Positions 1-8,538 are shown, counted from the stretch's first letter. The stretch: 64,000 nt of DNA from Amycolatopsis endophytica (GCF_013410405.1 NZ_JACCFK010000001.1:2108001-2172000), one strand, 5' to 3'. The notes: generated by a model from the letters alone, not told the origin. Program-made: numbers and translations.

Positions 1-935
1 GAGATCAGCAGCGAGTCGGTGTTCTGGCCGACCGAGTGCCACAGCGTGTCGCTGTAGTAGAAGATCACGTTGATGCCGACGAACTGCTGGAACACCGCCA
101 GCGCGATGCCCACCCACACGATCGGCAGCAGCCCGAACTTCCCGCCGACCAGGTCGCGGACCTTCGAGCGCTTCTCGGTCTTCAGGCTGCGGCGGATGTC
201 TTCGAGCTTGGCGTCGGCGTCCCCGCCCTCGACCTCACGCAGCACCTTGCGGGCCTTGTCGATCTTGCCGTTGGCCAGCAGGAAGTGCGGCGATTCGGGG
301 ATGATCGAGGCCAGCACGAAGTAGATCACCGCGGGCACCGCCGCGGCGCCGAGCATCCACTGCCACGGCTCGATGCCGCCGAGGTTGCCGTTGAGGTCGT
401 GCGTGCCGTCCGCGCCCACCGGGGCCAGCGCCTTGATGACCCAGTTGACCAGCGCCGACACCCCGATCCCGAGGACGATCGCCAGTTGCTGGAGCGACGC
501 GAGCCTGCCGCGGTAGGCGGGCGGCGCGACCTCGGCGATGTAGGCAGGCCCGATCACCGACGCGACACCGATGGCGATACCGCCGACGACGCGCCAGATC
601 GCCAGGTCCCACACGCTGAACGGGAACATCGCTCCGAGGGCGCTGACCAGGAACAGGACCGCCGCGAGCTGCATGGTCCGGATGCGGCCGATCCGGTCGG
701 ACAGCAGTCCGCCGAACCAGGCACCGACGGCCGAACCGATCAGCGCGCTCGACACGGTCAGCCCGGTCACCCCGTCACCGACCTCGAAGTGCCGCTGGAT
801 GCCGAGAACGGCACCGTTGATGTTCGAGCTGTCGTACCCGAACAGGAACCCGCCGACCGCGGCCGCGCCGGCGATGAACACGACATGGGCGAGATGTTGT
901 TGACCGGCTCGCTCCCCGGTCGTCGCGGAACTCAC
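1..935 (-). CDS. MFS sugar porter (3' part cut by window edge)
   Basis: Integral membrane sugar:H+ symporter of the major facilitator superfamily. The 311 visible residues show the sugar-porter signatures: FLFGYD in TM1, a GLLSDRIGR loop after TM2, PESPHFLL after TM6 (the PESPR motif) and QQFVGINVIFYYS in TM7. The remaining TM helices lie beyond base 1. The GTG at 933-935 is chosen because AAAGGAG lies 8 nt upstream and the N-terminus is of normal length before TM1. The substrate cannot be read from the sequence. No other sugar gene is adjacent; the rhamnoside operon at 13.4-23 kb has its own transporter. Confidence 0.9.
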   Translation of the reverse strand, partial: MSSATTGERAGQQHLAHVVFIAGAAAVGGFLFGYDSSNINGAVLGIQRHFEVGDGVTGLTVSSALIGSAVGAWFGGLLSDRIGRIRTMQLAAVLFLVSALGAMFPFSVWDLAIWRVVGGIAIGVASVIGPAYIAEVAPPAYRGRLASLQQLAIVLGIGVSALVNWVIKALAPVGADGTHDLNGNLGGIEPWQWMLGAAAVPAVIYFVLASIIPESPHFLLANGKIDKARKVLREVEGGDADAKLEDIRRSLKTEKRSKVRDLVGGKFGLLPIVWVGIALAVFQQFVGINVIFYYSDTLWHSVGQNTDSLLI

Positions 936-1019
936 GACCCGTGCTCCTTTGCCTGAGGTGATGCCTCCATTCGGAGCAACCTACAAAATGGTCCAGTCCA
1001 TGGCGTACCACCGAGTGAC

Positions 1020-1772
1020 ATGGACCACCCGATGTGGGACGTTTGGGCCGTGAGCTTCGAGGACCTCGTGGCCGGGCGCCTGTCCGACCTGCCCGGCGTG
1101 GTGGCCGTGACGCTGGGCGGTTCCCGTGCGACGGGCACCGAGCGGCCGGACAGCGACTGGGATTTCGCCCTGTACTACCGCGGCGGTTTTGCGCCGGCGG
1201 ACCTGCGCGCGGTGGGCTGGCCGGGCGAGGTGTCGGAGATCGGCGGCTGGGGCGGCGGGGTGTTCAACGGCGGCGCGTGGCTGACGATCGAGGGTCGCCG
1301 GGCGGATGTGCACTACCGGGACCTGGATGCCGTCGAGCACGAGCTGGCGGAGGCGGGGGAGGGCCGGTTCCGGTGGGAGCCGTTGATGTTCCACCTCGCC
1401 GGCATCCCCAGCTACCTGGTCGTCGCGGAGCTGGCCTTGAACCGGGTGCTGCGCGGCACGCTTCCGCGCCCGTCGTTCCCCTCCGCACTGCGCTCCACGG
1501 CGCCTTCGTGGTGGCGCGAGCGCGCCTTGCTGACGTTGCACTACGCGGAGACCGTCTACGCGGCGCGCGGCCAGGCGACGGAGTTCGCGGGAACGCTGTC
1601 CGTCGCGGCGATGCAGAAGGCCCACGCCGTGCTGGCCTCCCGCGGCGAGTGGGTGGTGAACGAAAAGCGCCTGCTGGAACGGGCGGGGCTGCGCGGGGTC
1701 GATGCGCTGATCACCGAGCCCGGCGACCTGCTGGTGACGGCCCGGCGGGCGCGGGAGCTGCTGGACCTCTGA
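1020..1772 (+). CDS. nucleotidyltransferase-fold protein
   Basis: 250 aa soluble protein of the DNA polymerase beta-like (minimal nucleotidyltransferase) superfamily. Visible motifs are GGSRATG (residues 33-39), the metal-binding pair in DSDWD (D46, D48) and a third acidic position in RADVHY (D96). The C-terminal ~120 residues are helical, as in kanamycin-nucleotidyltransferase-like proteins. The acceptor is unknown; an antibiotic or a protein are both possible. The first ATG is used, but an ATG at 1032 is equally possible because no strong ribosome site precedes either. It stands alone, divergent from the sugar porter. A second, unrelated-looking member of the superfamily lies at 9313-10047. 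Confidence 0.7.
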   Translation: MDHPMWDVWAVSFEDLVAGRLSDLPGVVAVTLGGSRATGTERPDSDWDFALYYRGGFAPADLRAVGWPGEVSEIGGWGGGVFNGGAWLTIEGRRADVHYRDLDAVEHELAEAGEGRFRWEPLMFHLAGIPSYLVVAELALNRVLRGTLPRPSFPSALRSTAPSWWRERALLTLHYAETVYAARGQATEFAGTLSVAAMQKAHAVLASRGEWVVNEKRLLERAGLRGVDALITEPGDLLVTARRARELLDL

Positions 1773-1809
1773 CGCGCGATGGGCAGACGAGAGCGCCCGG
1801 CACGTCGCC

Positions 1810-2559
1810 TCAGGTACGCCAGAGTCCGGCGGCGAGGACGATGCCGAGCGCGGCGACCACCCACCGGACAACCGTTGACGGCACTCGGCGGGCGATGACG
1901 GGACCAAAGGCGCTGCCGACGAACAGGCCTGCGGCGAGTGGCAATACCACAGCCCAGTCGACCGGGCCGCCCACCACGAAGATCACTGCCGAGACGGTCG
2001 CGCCCACACCCAGCATCATGTTCTTGATCGCGTTCGCCGCCGGCAATCGATCATCGATCAGGACGAGCAGCACCGCCAGCAGCAGGATTCCGGAGCCAGC
2101 ACCGAAGTAGCCCGCGTAGATCGCGACCAGCCCGAGGAGCGGTAACGTCAAAGCCCTCGCACGGTGCCGCTGTGACCGCAAGCGCGCTGTCAACCAGGGT
2201 TGGGCCAGCAACACCAGCGATGCCGCTGCCACCAAGAACGGCACCACGCGCGAAAAGGTCCCGGGCGGGGTATTCAGCAGCAGCGCCGCTCCTGCCGCGG
2301 CTCCGCACGATGCGACTGTCAGTGCGGGCGTGAGCACACACTTCACGTCGGCCAACTCGCGACGGGAGGTCAACGCCGATCCCGGCCAGCAGGCAACAGC
2401 AGCGACGAGATTCGCAACGTTGGCACCAAGCGGTGGTACTCCGACTGCCAGCAGTGCGGAGTAGGAGACGAGTGACGTGATACCGCCGGCGGCTCCGACC
2501 GCACCGGCGACCGCCCCTGCCGCGAGCAGTACGGCTGACGAGGGGAGGACGGAGGGCAT
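1810..2559 (-). CDS. TauE/SafE-family permease (putative sulfite/sulfonate exporter)
   Basis: About 249 aa, nearly all hydrophobic, with roughly eight predicted TM segments. The N-terminal repeat GAVAGAVGAAGGITSLVSYSALLAVGVPP and the glycine-rich second half (AIYAGYFGAGSGILLL) are typical of the TauE/SafE (DUF81) family, which exports sulfite, sulfoacetate or related anions. Substrate is not determinable here. The start is uncertain: the ATG at 2557-2559 gives the best signal-anchor length, while the frame stays open 14 codons further to 2601 and no clear Shine-Dalgarno site decides. Confidence 0.8.
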   Translation of the reverse strand: MPSVLPSSAVLLAAGAVAGAVGAAGGITSLVSYSALLAVGVPPLGANVANLVAAVACWPGSALTSRRELADVKCVLTPALTVASCGAAAGAALLLNTPPGTFSRVVPFLVAAASLVLLAQPWLTARLRSQRHRARALTLPLLGLVAIYAGYFGAGSGILLLAVLLVLIDDRLPAANAIKNMMLGVGATVSAVIFVVGGPVDWAVVLPLAAGLFVGSAFGPVIARRVPSTVVRWVVAALGIVLAAGLWRT

Positions 2560-2649
2560 GCGGGAACCATGGCAGGTTCCCCCAGGGGTAAGGCAAACCA
2601 TCCGTACCCCATCACGGCGAACTGCGGCGGCGCGGGAGTCGCCGAACTT

Positions 2650-3231
2650 CTAGCGCCTGGTGTCGACGATGTGGAAGTTCTGGTACGCCCGCGACGGCGT
2701 CGGCCCGCGTTGGCCCTGGTAGCGGGACCCGGCGCTGGCCGAGCCGTACGGGTTTTCGGCCGGGCTGGTGAGCCGGAACAGGCACAGCTGGCCGATCTTC
2801 ATGCCCGGCCAGAGCGTGATGGGCAGGTTCGCGACGTTCGACAGTTCGAGTGTGATGTGCCCGGTGAACCCGGGGTCGATGAACCCCGCGGTGGAGTGGG
2901 TGAGCAGCCCGAGCCGCCCCAGTGACGATTTGCCCTCGAGCCGCCCGGCGAGGTCGTCGGGCAGCGTGACCAGCTCGAAGGTCGAGGCGAGCACGAACTC
3001 GCCGGGGTGCAGGACGAACGCGTCGTCGGCGTCCTTCTCGACCAGCGAGGTCAGCTCGTCCTGCTGGAGCTTGGGGTCGATGTGGGTGTACTGGCTGTTG
3101 TTGAACACCCGGAAGAACCGGTCCAGCCGCACGTCGATGCTGGAGGGCTGGAGCATCGCCGGGGCGAACGGGTCGATGCCGAGCCGTCCGGCTTCGAGCT
3201 CTTTGCGAAGGTCGCGGTCACTGAGCAGCAC
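2650..3231 (-). CDS. dcd: dCTP deaminase (bifunctional, dUMP-forming type)
   Basis: 193 aa, full length for the family. It converts dCTP to deoxyuridine nucleotides for dTMP synthesis. Conserved blocks are [10 protein letters not shown] (27-36), [10 protein letters not shown] (99-108), [12 protein letters not shown] (111-122) and HITLELSN (125-132), with the family's catalytic glutamate expected in the last block (E129). The lineage and the near-identity I recall to mycobacterial Dcd suggest the bifunctional dCTP deaminase/dUTPase form; that assignment is inference. Start is GTG 3229-3231, 13 nt after the mpaB-like stop codon, with AGGG 7 nt upstream, so the two genes are probably cotranscribed. 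Confidence 0.95.
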   Translation of the reverse strand: MLLSDRDLRKELEAGRLGIDPFAPAMLQPSSIDVRLDRFFRVFNNSQYTHIDPKLQQDELTSLVEKDADDAFVLHPGEFVLASTFELVTLPDDLAGRLEGKSSLGRLGLLTHSTAGFIDPGFTGHITLELSNVANLPITLWPGMKIGQLCLFRLTSPAENPYGSASAGSRYQGQRGPTPSRAYQNFHIVDTRR

Positions 3232-3244
3232 GGCCTAACCCTAG

Positions 3245-4462
3245 TCAGGCGGCGCGCATGTGCCGGGCGTAGGTGGGATCGAGCTGGAAGATCTTGCCGA
3301 GCCGGTCGACGTAGCGGCGGCGTTCGAGCGTGCCGAGGTACTCCTGCAGGGCGGTGGCGCCCGGGATGAGACGGCGGGCGGTTTCGACGGCGAAGTTGCC
3401 CGCGGCGACCGCGAGGATGGCGCCCTGCGCGACCGGGTCGTCGGGGATTTCGAGGAAGTCGGCGTTGGCCTTGCCGAGCACGATGCGGCTGATGGACGAG
3501 TGGACGGCGACGCTGACGTGGGAGAGGACCTTGCCGACCGCGCCGCGATCCTGGCCGATGGCGGCGTGTGAGTCGATCAGCGCCTTGGCGAGGCGTTTCG
3601 AGTCGTCGTCGGGGATGAACTCGGTGGCGGCGAGCAGCCAGAACAGGCGCCAGGCGTCCTCTTCGGTCGCGGGCAGCAGTTCCTCGTCGATGCCGAGCAG
3701 CCAGCCGACGTAGCGCCAGAGGTGCAGGATGTCGGCGCGTTCGCGCTCGCTGAACCGGATGCCGAGCAGCTGGGTGCCGTGCACGAAGACGAGGGAGAAC
3801 AACAGGAGTGTGCCCGCGGTCTGGACCTGGTTGACGGGCTTGTCCCATTCGTCGTAGTCCCAGTCGGGGCGCCGGTTCATGGCGGCGCGGACGTGGGCGT
3901 GCACGAGGCGGACGCGCAGGGCGGAGGCGTAGCCGGGGCCGTGGACGGCGAGTGCGCCGGGGTCGGTGACGTCCATCCACCACGCGGCGGTCTCGACGAG
4001 GCGCCGGCTGGCCATGCGTTCGATCTCCCCGGTCGCGACGAGCGATTTCGTCGCGCGCGAGGCGAGGTAGCCACCCATCAGGGACATGTCGCCGAGCGGG
4101 AACAGCCCGAGCACACCGGTGCGGACGATGGCTCGCGCGCCCCGGTCGAGCCGCGCCGGATCGACCCAGTACGGGGTGGCTTCGACGATGCCGAAGAAGT
4201 CGACAAGTTCCTTCGGCGCCTTGTCGAGACTCTCGAGACCTTGGTGGAGCGCGGTTTCGAACAGCCGCCGCCCCTCGCCCGCGGGCAGTCGATGGAACAT
4301 CGCGACGACGGCGTCGGCTCGTGGATCCTCCGCCTGAGCAAACGCCCGGAACCGACGCACCTGACGCTCCGTCCCGCGGATGTCCCCCTTCGCGAAGAGC
4401 CTCTGCACCAGGCGAAAGCCACCACGGCGGAACAACTCGGGATCCGGCAGCCGCTCATCCAT
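3245..4462 (-). CDS. MpaB-type oxygenase (DUF2236)
   Basis: About 405 aa soluble, mostly helical protein. The core RPDWDYDEWDKPVNQVQTAG, LVFVHGTQLLGIRFSERE and HLWRYVGWLLG segments are characteristic of the DUF2236/MpaB family, haem-dependent oxygenases that include rubber-cleaving Lcp and the fungal MpaB. Histidine and arginine positions typical of the family (HLWRYVG) are present. No signal peptide is seen, unlike secreted Lcp. The ATG at 4460-4462 is chosen because GGAGG sits 9 nt upstream; the frame runs on to 4498 without a ribosome site. An inverted repeat at 4481-4496 overlaps its promoter region. Substrate unknown. Confidence 0.8.
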   Translation of the reverse strand: MDERLPDPELFRRGGFRLVQRLFAKGDIRGTERQVRRFRAFAQAEDPRADAVVAMFHRLPAGEGRRLFETALHQGLESLDKAPKELVDFFGIVEATPYWVDPARLDRGARAIVRTGVLGLFPLGDMSLMGGYLASRATKSLVATGEIERMASRRLVETAAWWMDVTDPGALAVHGPGYASALRVRLVHAHVRAAMNRRPDWDYDEWDKPVNQVQTAGTLLLFSLVFVHGTQLLGIRFSERERADILHLWRYVGWLLGIDEELLPATEEDAWRLFWLLAATEFIPDDDSKRLAKALIDSHAAIGQDRGAVGKVLSHVSVAVHSSISRIVLGKANADFLEIPDDPVAQGAILAVAAGNFAVETARRLIPGATALQEYLGTLERRRYVDRLGKIFQLDPTYARHMRAA

Positions 4463-4480
4463 GCACACCCACCTCCGTTG

Positions 4481-4496
4481 GACAACGAGTGTTGTC
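4481..4496. promoter_or_regulatory. perfect inverted repeat upstream of the mpaB-like gene
   Basis: GACAAC-GAGT-GTTGTC, two 6-nt arms with a 4-nt centre, 19-34 nt upstream of the mpaB-like start codon. Size and symmetry fit a TetR-type operator, but no cognate regulator gene is adjacent. Confidence 0.4.
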
Positions 4497-4550
4497 ACTT
4501 TCGGACCCGTCAGTCAAGGGGGTGTTGGCGGGCGGAGGGAAGCGAGCTTG

Positions 4551-4556
4551 TATGCT
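4551..4556 (+). promoter_or_regulatory. candidate -10 box of the tRNA-Gly gene
   Basis: TATGCT lies 10 nt before the first base of the tRNA, the usual spacing for a tRNA promoter. No convincing -35 box is seen at 17-18 nt; TTGGCG is 20 nt upstream. Confidence 0.4.
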
Positions 4557-4566
4557 GTGCGTCGCT

Positions 4567-4637
4567 GCGGATGTAGTTCAATGGTAGAACATCAGCTTCC
4601 CAAGCTGAGAACGCGGGTTCGATTCCCGTCATCCGCT
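4567..4637 (+). tRNA. tRNA-Gly (anticodon CCC)
   Basis: 71-nt cloverleaf. Acceptor arms GCGGATG/CATCCGC, D-arm GTTC...GAAC, anticodon stem TCAGC/GCTGA around loop TTCCCAA (anticodon CCC, reading GGG), T-arm GCGGG-TTCGATT-CCCGT, discriminator T, no encoded CCA. From the anticodon loop onward the tRNA is part of a 47-bp sequence repeated at 8539-8585, so its 3' half is now supplied by an integrated element while the tRNA stays intact. Confidence 0.95.
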
Positions 4638-4643
4638 CTTCGC
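4597..4643. repeat. attachment-site repeat, left copy
   Basis: 47-bp sequence starting in the tRNA anticodon loop and ending 6 nt past the tRNA. It is identical to 8539-8585, and the flanks diverge at once on both sides (C versus G before, A versus G after). This fits crossover within a tRNA-targeted att core. Confidence 0.9.
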
Positions 4644-4647
4644 AGGT

Positions 4648-4687
4648 CAGAAGGGGTGCCACCCGACCTTGGGAGGCACCCCTTCTG
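4648..4687. terminator. hairpin terminator between tRNA-Gly and the integrase relic
   Basis: Perfect 13-bp stem (4648-4660 with 4675-4687) around a 14-nt loop. It lies between the tRNA and the convergent integrase remnant whose stop codon is at 4688, so it can serve both directions. It came in with the element; the ancestral tRNA terminator is probably the hairpin at 8587-8631. Confidence 0.7.
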
Positions 4688-4996
4688 CTATCTCCAGCAA
4701 CATCCCAACAACATCACGCGGGGCCCCCTGCGGTGGTCCTCGACGAGCTTCGAGAGCCGGTCCGCGATGTGCTGATCCGCCTCGCTCGTGGCCCGCTGGT
4801 AGATCAACGCGGCCCGCATGTCGTCGTGCCCCATCCGCGCCATGAGGTCCCGCGTCGACATGCCCGCCTTCGACGCCCAGACGTTGCCCGCGTGCCGCAG
4901 GTCGTGGAAGTGCAGCCCCTCCAGCCCGAGCTTGGTCACGGCCTCGGTCCACCGGGTCCGCTGGTTGAAGTTCGGCCCGGCCAACCCGCCCCCTCG
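4688..4996 (-). pseudogene. tyrosine integrase, C-terminal remnant
   Basis: The last ~100 residues match the catalytic core of actinobacterial phage/ICE integrases: NFNQRTRWTEAV, LHFHDLRHAGN (box II Arg and His), MARMGHDDMRAALIYQRAT with the tyrosine nucleophile, then a short C-tail. Everything before NFN is missing, including the box I arginine and the arm-binding and core-binding domains. The frame continues upstream only as antisense of the phosphotransferase relic. It cannot catalyse recombination alone. Its orientation, reading into the tRNA with the C-terminus nearest att, is the usual arrangement for tRNA-integrating elements. Confidence 0.8.
4695..4714. repeat. candidate integrase arm-type site, left
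   Basis: CAGCAACATCCCAACAACAT matches 8434-8453 at 19 of 20 positions in the same orientation. The copies lie 51 nt inside the left att core and 85 nt inside the right one. It contains an internal CAACAT/AACAACAT repetition, as arm-type integrase sites often do. It also overlaps the last codons of the integrase remnant. Confidence 0.5.
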
Positions 4997-5386
4997 CCAG
5001 ACCTGCCACTCATCACCGACTGGCTCCGCGACCGCCTCACCGACGACAACCTGACCGAACTTCCAGTCGACGAGCAGGTAGCCCCCAAGGCCGAGCGAGT
5101 CCGTGCCCTCGAACTCCTCGACGATCTCACGACAGACATGCGCCCCGGCCTCTGCCACGGCGACGCCTCACCCTGGAACGCCCTCGCAGGCCCCAACAAC
5201 CGCTGGAAGCTCATCGACCCCCGCGGCATGCAAGGCGAACCCGAGTACGACGCGGCTGTGATGGCTTACAAGGTTGGGTGTCTTCTTCCTGATCCGGGCG
5301 CTCAATCAAAGATCGCTAACGCAGCCCAGCTTGACCAAGGCCGCCTCACTGCGTGGGCAACAATCGTGGGTGCAGCGCGGGTCTAG
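4997..5386 (+). pseudogene. aminoglycoside-phosphotransferase-type kinase, C-terminal remnant
   Basis: About 129 codons with the end of an APH/streptomycin-6-kinase-like enzyme: RPGLCHGDASPWNAL (Brenner motif with catalytic Asp and Asn) and WKLIDPRGMQGEPEYDAAV (the metal-binding Asp region). The ATP-binding N-lobe is absent. Upstream the same frame is only antisense of the integrase relic, so the kinase fragment is fused head to head with the integrase fragment at about 4990-4997. No start codon with a ribosome site is seen. It is probably a relic of an illegitimate recombination, not a resistance gene. Confidence 0.7.
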
Positions 5387-5454
5387 TCAAGCTCAAACAG
5401 GAGGATGAGCACCGTCGCCCGCCTCGGTGAGCCGCGGTGATGGTTGGATCAGTA

Positions 5455-7256
5455 TCATTCCTCGGGGTTGGAATCTTTTGCTTTCACTCTCTTGGTATGC
5501 GCAAGTCTGAAGCTAGTTCCCTTGCTCTTAAATTCGTGGTTTGTCGTAATAATTTCGCGCCTCGCGATGTGGGAGCTAAGCGTGTTCTTCTCGAAGGTTT
5601 GAGGAGCGAATTCCGTGCTAGTGGAGGCTAGGACAACATAACACCGCTGCGGAAGGTCGAATAGGGCAAGAAACTGCTCCAGAGTCAGGGCCTTCTGGGC
5701 ATTCAGTTCATCAGTTATCCATTCTGAGTAGTATGCTTTAAGTAGCGGTTTGCCGTTCTGAAGATCCGACTCGATGACATCTGCTGACGTCGACAATTGA
5801 CTGCAAGCATCTCGCATCCTCGCATCGAACCCATCCTTTACATGTATTATGTAGAGAAGCCCGTTTTACGGTCGACGGACAGTAGGTCGAATAACTCGAT
5901 CTTGCCTCGCTGGCTCACCGCGAAGATCTTGTCCCCGTAGTAGAAGTCCGGCGTCGCGGCCTGGCGTCTGTTGAAACCATCTTCGTCGTCGTCGCTCCAT
6001 TCGAGCAAGCCTGGAATTTTTTTGATCAGGATTGGATTGGAAGCGCGAAAGGTTTCTTCGATAAAGTCTGACCTGAGGTTGTCGAGAAACGCCCCTTGGC
6101 TCCGATACCATACCTTATCGAGCAGGAAATAGGTCTCGTTGTCTAGGATCACTTGCCCGTGGAAGTACTTGTGAAGATCGTGGACGATTTTTCGTGACTC
6201 GTCGTCTTCGTCGCCCGGAGAGTAGCTCATTCGCATCGACATAATCCGTCGGTGGAAAGCTTCCTGATCTCCGAGAATGGTCGATCCAAGCTGCTTGCCT
6301 AGTATCTCGCGTAGGTGTTCCTTCTCTGGCGGGTCGGCATCCTTGATGTCCCAGTAGGCTAACTTGAAGTTCGATCCGGCGTAGTAACGTGCGACATCTT
6401 CAGGGTCGCAGATATCCAGGTCGATTCCTTCATTGTTTGTGACGTAATGCCTCAAGTCCTCAATGAGCTGTCGATACAGTGCGTTGATCTTGTCCTTGGT
6501 TTTGACCGGATACAGATTGTCCAGAAAAGACAACTCATTCACTTCTTCGGCCGATGGTTCAGGTAGCTCCTCAAGTTCATGAATGAGTGACACCAATTGT
6601 GCTAAGTCTAAACTTTTTCTGAGCACGAAGGATGACTTGAACTCCAGGGCTGGAGGCTTTGTAGGATCGACTATGGCGCGCAAGTAGCTCTGCGCGCCCA
6701 GGCGTCGGCTATCTAAGCGACCAACGAGTCGTTTCCATACTTTTCCGAAGGATTCGCTTTTGGAGATAGAATAACCCCGTCGGTAGGTTTCCGTCCGACT
6801 AGTGCGCGGGCCGGTAAATTCTCGAACGTCCGCCTCTTTGAAGTTGTTGGCAATCAGCTTCTTTGCTGTATCGAAAGGGAAGCTGTAATCGACATATTCG
6901 GTGATTATGCGGTAACCCGACCCCGATGTGATGGCGAAAAGTGACGTTTCCGTCGCGATGAACAAGCACACGTCGAGTGATGACCGAAGAAACCTATCTT
7001 CATCTTCCGGGGATGCCAGGTAATTCTTGAGGAAAGGCAAGAGTCCTCTGGATTGCGCATCTCTAACCCAGAGATGGAGATCTACATTTGCAAACGGTTG
7101 CTCGATCTCGATCTCGTCGAGTTTCCTGTATCGCGATGGGTCGCTTTTCCGGAGTTTCCCGTAGTTGGAGATAATTTGTTCAACGACCTCGTTGGGTTCG
7201 TCGTCGTCCGGTACAACAAGCTTCCAGATCGCCGTGTTAGACCGTTTGCCGCTCAT
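5455..7256 (-). pseudogene. TIGR04141/DUF6119-like protein, disrupted by one frameshift
   Basis: Large cargo gene, visibly lower in GC than its neighbours. Frame 1 gives 469 aa from ATG 7254-7256 (AGGTAGG upstream; a GTG at 7281-7283 is also in frame), including a FAITSGSGYRIITEYVDYSFPFDTAKKLI block and a YRRGYSISKSESFGKVWKRLVGRL block as in the sporadically distributed TIGR04141/DUF6119 family. It ends at a TAA just after FDLLSVDRKTG. In the -1 frame the sequence continues LLYIIHVKDGFDARMRDACS to a stop at 5455, matching the expected C-terminus. The shift maps to a four-T run at 5864-5867 (four A on the coding strand; five would restore about 600 aa). The family has no established function; a defence role is inference from its mobile setting. 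Confidence 0.65.
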
Positions 7257-7420
7257 AGCTAGCCTACCTGTTCGCTCTGTCACTATTCGTGGTGGCTATC
7301 GGGGACGGCGTTGAACGTTGTTACAGGTGGCACCAGGCTGACCACGAATCGTTACCTAGGCTGGGGTGGCCGGATTGCTCTCAAGGGATCTTGTTGCCGA
7401 ATCCACCTCTATGGGATCAA

Positions 7421-7442
7421 GGCGGCGCGCAAGCGCGCCGCC
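7421..7442. terminator. GC hairpin downstream of the DUF6308-like gene
   Basis: Perfect 10-bp stem GGCGGCGCGC/GCGCGCCGCC with an AA loop, 75 nt beyond the stop codon of the leftward gene at 7517. It separates that gene from the frameshifted cargo gene, so the two may be transcribed independently. The rest of 7257-7516 shows no gene. Confidence 0.45.
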
Positions 7443-7516
7443 GCCGGTGCCGCTCGGCCTGCCGCTCCGCTACGGCCGGCGGCCCGGCGTTGGAGGAGTG
7501 CTTCGGCCTCCGTTTA

Positions 7517-8185
7517 TCACCAGGTCAGCATGTCGAGTAGGCGCAGATCCGTGACTCCCGCCAGGCGCAAGACGCGCTCCTGCGCGTGAAGCGTGATCGC
7601 CGTGCGGAGCCGCTCCAAGGCTCCGGACATTGTGGCCGCGAGGAGGTCTTCGCGGACAGCCGCCCACGTCATCGACCGATATCCCCACTGCGGATAGCGT
7701 TGGGCTTGCAATCGCGCTGGCACCCGATAAGCAGTGAAGACGTGCTGATCAAGGATCGGGAAGAGGGAGGGCCGCTTCACGTGAAGGACCTTGCTCACTT
7801 TCGCATGGCTGACACCCCGTGGCCGAGCGTCCATGAAGTGCCGGTACAGCGCCGTCATATCCGCGTACAGCCCACTTCGCTCGGCTGGGTCGGCGTCGCG
7901 TAGGTCGCTCTCTGGCGGGACCCATGGTGCGTCTAGTGCCCGCTCGATGAACCAGCTCATCTCTTCGGTGCTGATGCGGGAACGTACGACCCGAGTGCGC
8001 ACGACCTCAGCGGGGCTGAGCGTATAGGGGTCGCCTGGGCCGGGCAGGTCGTAGCGTGGTGGCGTCGCTTCCGGGTAACGCTCGAGAACCGCAATCGCGT
8101 CGTCCAGCGTTATCGTGCGGTCAGCGACAACCAGGATTGCCCTGCGGTCACCGGCGGGTTCAATCAGCACCGCATGATTGTGCAT
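7517..8185 (-). CDS. uncharacterised cargo protein, DUF6308-like
   Basis: 222 aa soluble protein, second gene of the element. Its central motif HAKVSKVLHVKRPSLFPILDQHV followed by a C-terminal RLLDMLTW resembles DUF6308 proteins, in which a K-RP-L-P-x-D block is conserved; I make this match from memory and hold it loosely. There is no signal peptide or membrane segment. The ATG at 8183-8185 is the only good start. It reads in the same direction as the TIGR04141-like gene, with a hairpin between them. Function unknown; its location makes it accessory, possibly a partner of the other cargo gene. Confidence 0.5.
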   Translation of the reverse strand: MHNHAVLIEPAGDRRAILVVADRTITLDDAIAVLERYPEATPPRYDLPGPGDPYTLSPAEVVRTRVVRSRISTEEMSWFIERALDAPWVPPESDLRDADPAERSGLYADMTALYRHFMDARPRGVSHAKVSKVLHVKRPSLFPILDQHVFTAYRVPARLQAQRYPQWGYRSMTWAAVREDLLAATMSGALERLRTAITLHAQERVLRLAGVTDLRLLDMLTW

Positions 8186-8210
8186 GCTTAGGCCGACGAT
8201 TCAGTCCTAA

Positions 8211-8236
8211 GCCGGGGCTCCGCCCCAGGCCCCGGC
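8211..8236. repeat. nested GC palindrome upstream of the DUF6308-like gene
   Basis: Outer arms GCCGGGG (8211-8217) and CCCCGGC (8230-8236) enclose the alternative hairpin GGGGC-TCC-GCCCC (8214-8226). It lies about 30-50 nt before the leftward start codon. The remainder of 8186-8538 has no credible gene; it contains the right arm-type repeat and a pair of GGTCAAC motifs 10 nt apart (8459-8475). Confidence 0.4.
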
Positions 8237-8433
8237 ACCGCTTCAGAGATCGGGGGAGGATACGACCGGTGACCTCCTCACGGCGCGCCCGAGGGCAGCC
8301 AGCCCGGCTGGCGCCGGTCAAGGGCGCTTCGCGGCCTCCGGCAGACCCTTGACCGGCACCACCCGGCCCGGCAGGGGTGAACCCGCGCCGCGAGGAGATC
8401 ACCTCAGCAGCAGCCGTCTGCGAGGGCAGCTCG

Positions 8434-8453
8434 CAGCAACATGCCAACAACAT
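8434..8453. repeat. candidate integrase arm-type site, right
   Basis: CAGCAACATGCCAACAACAT is 19/20 identical and parallel to 4695-4714. It is placed just inside the right att core, as expected for paired arm sites of a tyrosine integrase. Confidence 0.5.
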
Positions 8454-8538
8454 GCCCCGGTCAACCAGGGTCAACAGGGGTACCCCGCGCACATCAAGAA
8501 CCGCAGGTCAGGGCCGTTTTCCTGCGCTCCGGCTATGG

